From: an uncultured Lachnospiraceae bacterium
GTDB taxonomy: Bacteria; Bacillota; Clostridia; Lachnospirales; Lachnospiraceae
Length of the DNA stretch: 15,351 bases
Reading direction: 5' to 3'
NCBI GenBank assembly: GCA_948441955.1
Contig: CAOJQZ010000059.1
Coordinates: 1-15,351 of the forward strand
The translations under genes were made by a program, and so were the position numbers. Under the pieces are notes generated by a model, which was given only the letters and a program-made list of their open reading frames with translations, made no database searches and was not told where the DNA came from. Positions 14,414 to 15,351 of this stretch are shown here, in pieces (the stretch's first letter is position 1; the number at the start of each line of letters is the position of its first letter).

Positions 14414-15351
14414 ATGAAGGTGCAATATTTGGTTACTGCAATTGGGGGAGACATAGGAAGCAGCGTTGTGCGTTGTTTAAGCAAAGAGTTTTCAAAAGAG
14501 AGGCTGGCCGGCTGTGATATCACGCCATATGTTTCAGGCTACAGTTATGTAGGCGATTTTTTTCTGGTGCCTCCTTATAAAGAAGAAAAAAAATATATAG
14601 ATGTACTTTTATATGAATGTAAAAAACGCAGCATAACGCATATTCTTCCAATGACAGAAGGTGAAATAAAGATTTTTGACAAATACAGAGAAGTATTTGC
14701 TGAAGCAGGCCTTAAGATAATGATTAACAGTTCTAATATATTAAAGATTGCTTTCAGTAAATATGATACGGCAAAGGCTGTAAAGAGAATGGGACTGAAT
14801 AGTCCGAAAACATGGAAATGCGGCGATTGCATAGATGGAATAATATATCCTGTAATTATAAAGCCCGATACCGGATGCGGTTCAAGGGATATTAGGGTTG
14901 TTAGAGATTTCCAGGAATACAAAACGTTAATTTCACAGGCTTCCGACGCCGTCGTTCAGGAATATATCGGTACTTCTGAAGAGGAGTATACAGTCGGGGT
15001 GTTCTCTGACGGAAAAGAGGTTAAAGAAATCGCCTTTAGAAGGACACTTGGGTTTGGCGGAATGAGTAGAATGGTAGAGCTCGTAGAAGATGAAAGCATT
15101 CATTTTATAGCTGAAACTGTGGCCGCCTTTTTTGAACTGAAAGGGGCGCTCAATCTTCAGATGAGAAAGCAGAAAGGAGAATACTATATCTTTGAAATTA
15201 ATCCCAGAATATCAAGTACCGTAGGCTTCCGATACCGGTTGGGATTTAAAGATATTAAATGGTGGTTAGATTTATTGGATGGGAAGACAGAAAAGATTGT
15301 TTATACACCAGAAAAACCGCCGGTGGTAGGCATTAGAACGCTTGATGAGAA
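14414..15351 (+). CDS. ATP-grasp ligase (carbamoyl-phosphate-synthase-like), 3' end missing
   Basis: An open frame begins at ATG 14414, 1 base after the phosphoesterase stop, and runs without a stop to the right edge (312 codons seen). The N-terminus is a Rossmann-like pre-ATP-grasp domain (LVTAIGGDIGSSVVRCL). The ATP-grasp domain follows, with VIIKPDTGCGSRDIRVV as the nucleotide-binding lysine and glycine loop, QEYIGTSEEEYTVGVF, and the metal-binding IFEINPRISS (E261, N263). These enzymes use ATP to activate a carboxylate as an acylphosphate and join it to an amine, thiol or other nucleophile. In a pse operon it could attach a carboxylic or amino acid to an amino sugar, but carboxylation-like roles are also known in the superfamily. 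The C-terminus is outside the window. Confidence 0.85.
   Translation, partial: MKVQYLVTAIGGDIGSSVVRCLSKEFSKERLAGCDITPYVSGYSYVGDFFLVPPYKEEKKYIDVLLYECKKRSITHILPMTEGEIKIFDKYREVFAEAGLKIMINSSNILKIAFSKYDTAKAVKRMGLNSPKTWKCGDCIDGIIYPVIIKPDTGCGSRDIRVVRDFQEYKTLISQASDAVVQEYIGTSEEEYTVGVFSDGKEVKEIAFRRTLGFGGMSRMVELVEDESIHFIAETVAAFFELKGALNLQMRKQKGEYYIFEINPRISSTVGFRYRLGFKDIKWWLDLLDGKTEKIVYTPEKPPVVGIRTLDE

Overview
The window looks like a low-to-mid GC Gram-positive anaerobe of the Clostridia, probably Lachnospiraceae-like. This is inferred from purine-rich AGGAG/GGAGG ribosome binding sites, A/T-rich codon use, a C-terminal cell-wall-binding (glucan/choline-binding type) repeat at the left edge and the style of the protein families. 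Every supported gene lies on the + strand. I see no rRNA, tRNA, CRISPR array, transposase or integrase.

Left edge (3-162): the last 30 codons of a secreted cell-wall-binding repeat protein, followed by a strong intrinsic terminator.

Region A (319-8816): nine tightly packed genes ending in an intrinsic terminator placed directly after the last stop codon. In order they are an FkbH-like HAD-IIIC phosphatase/glyceryl transferase, an aldo/keto reductase, a transketolase split into N- and C-terminal subunits, a MaoC-type hotdog dehydratase, a stand-alone acyl carrier protein, an MBOAT O-acyltransferase, a membrane-anchored SGNH/DltD-like partner and a type II thioesterase-like hydrolase. My reading is that FkbH (and possibly the transketolase) builds or loads a small hydroxyacyl unit on the carrier protein, the reductase and hotdog protein may modify it, the thioesterase edits it, and the MBOAT/SGNH pair transfers it to an exported glycan. 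This resembles the DltBCD machinery, with FkbH in place of the adenylating enzyme DltA. The acyl group and the acceptor are inferred.

Region B (8844-15351, open at the right edge): a near-consensus extended -10 promoter starts a second operon. It encodes PseB, PseC, PseF and PseI of the CMP-pseudaminic acid pathway, followed by a short-chain reductase, a YfcE-type metallophosphoesterase and an ATP-grasp ligase that runs off the window. PseG (UDP-sugar hydrolase) and PseH (N-acetyltransferase) are not in the window. They may lie further right, or some of the three unassigned enzymes may replace or extend these steps.

Together the window reads as part of a surface-glycan or flagellin-glycan island: one operon makes a nonulosonic acid sugar and the neighbouring operon makes and attaches an unusual acyl decoration. 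No glycosyltransferase, flippase or flagellin gene is visible, so the final acceptor cannot be named from this sequence.
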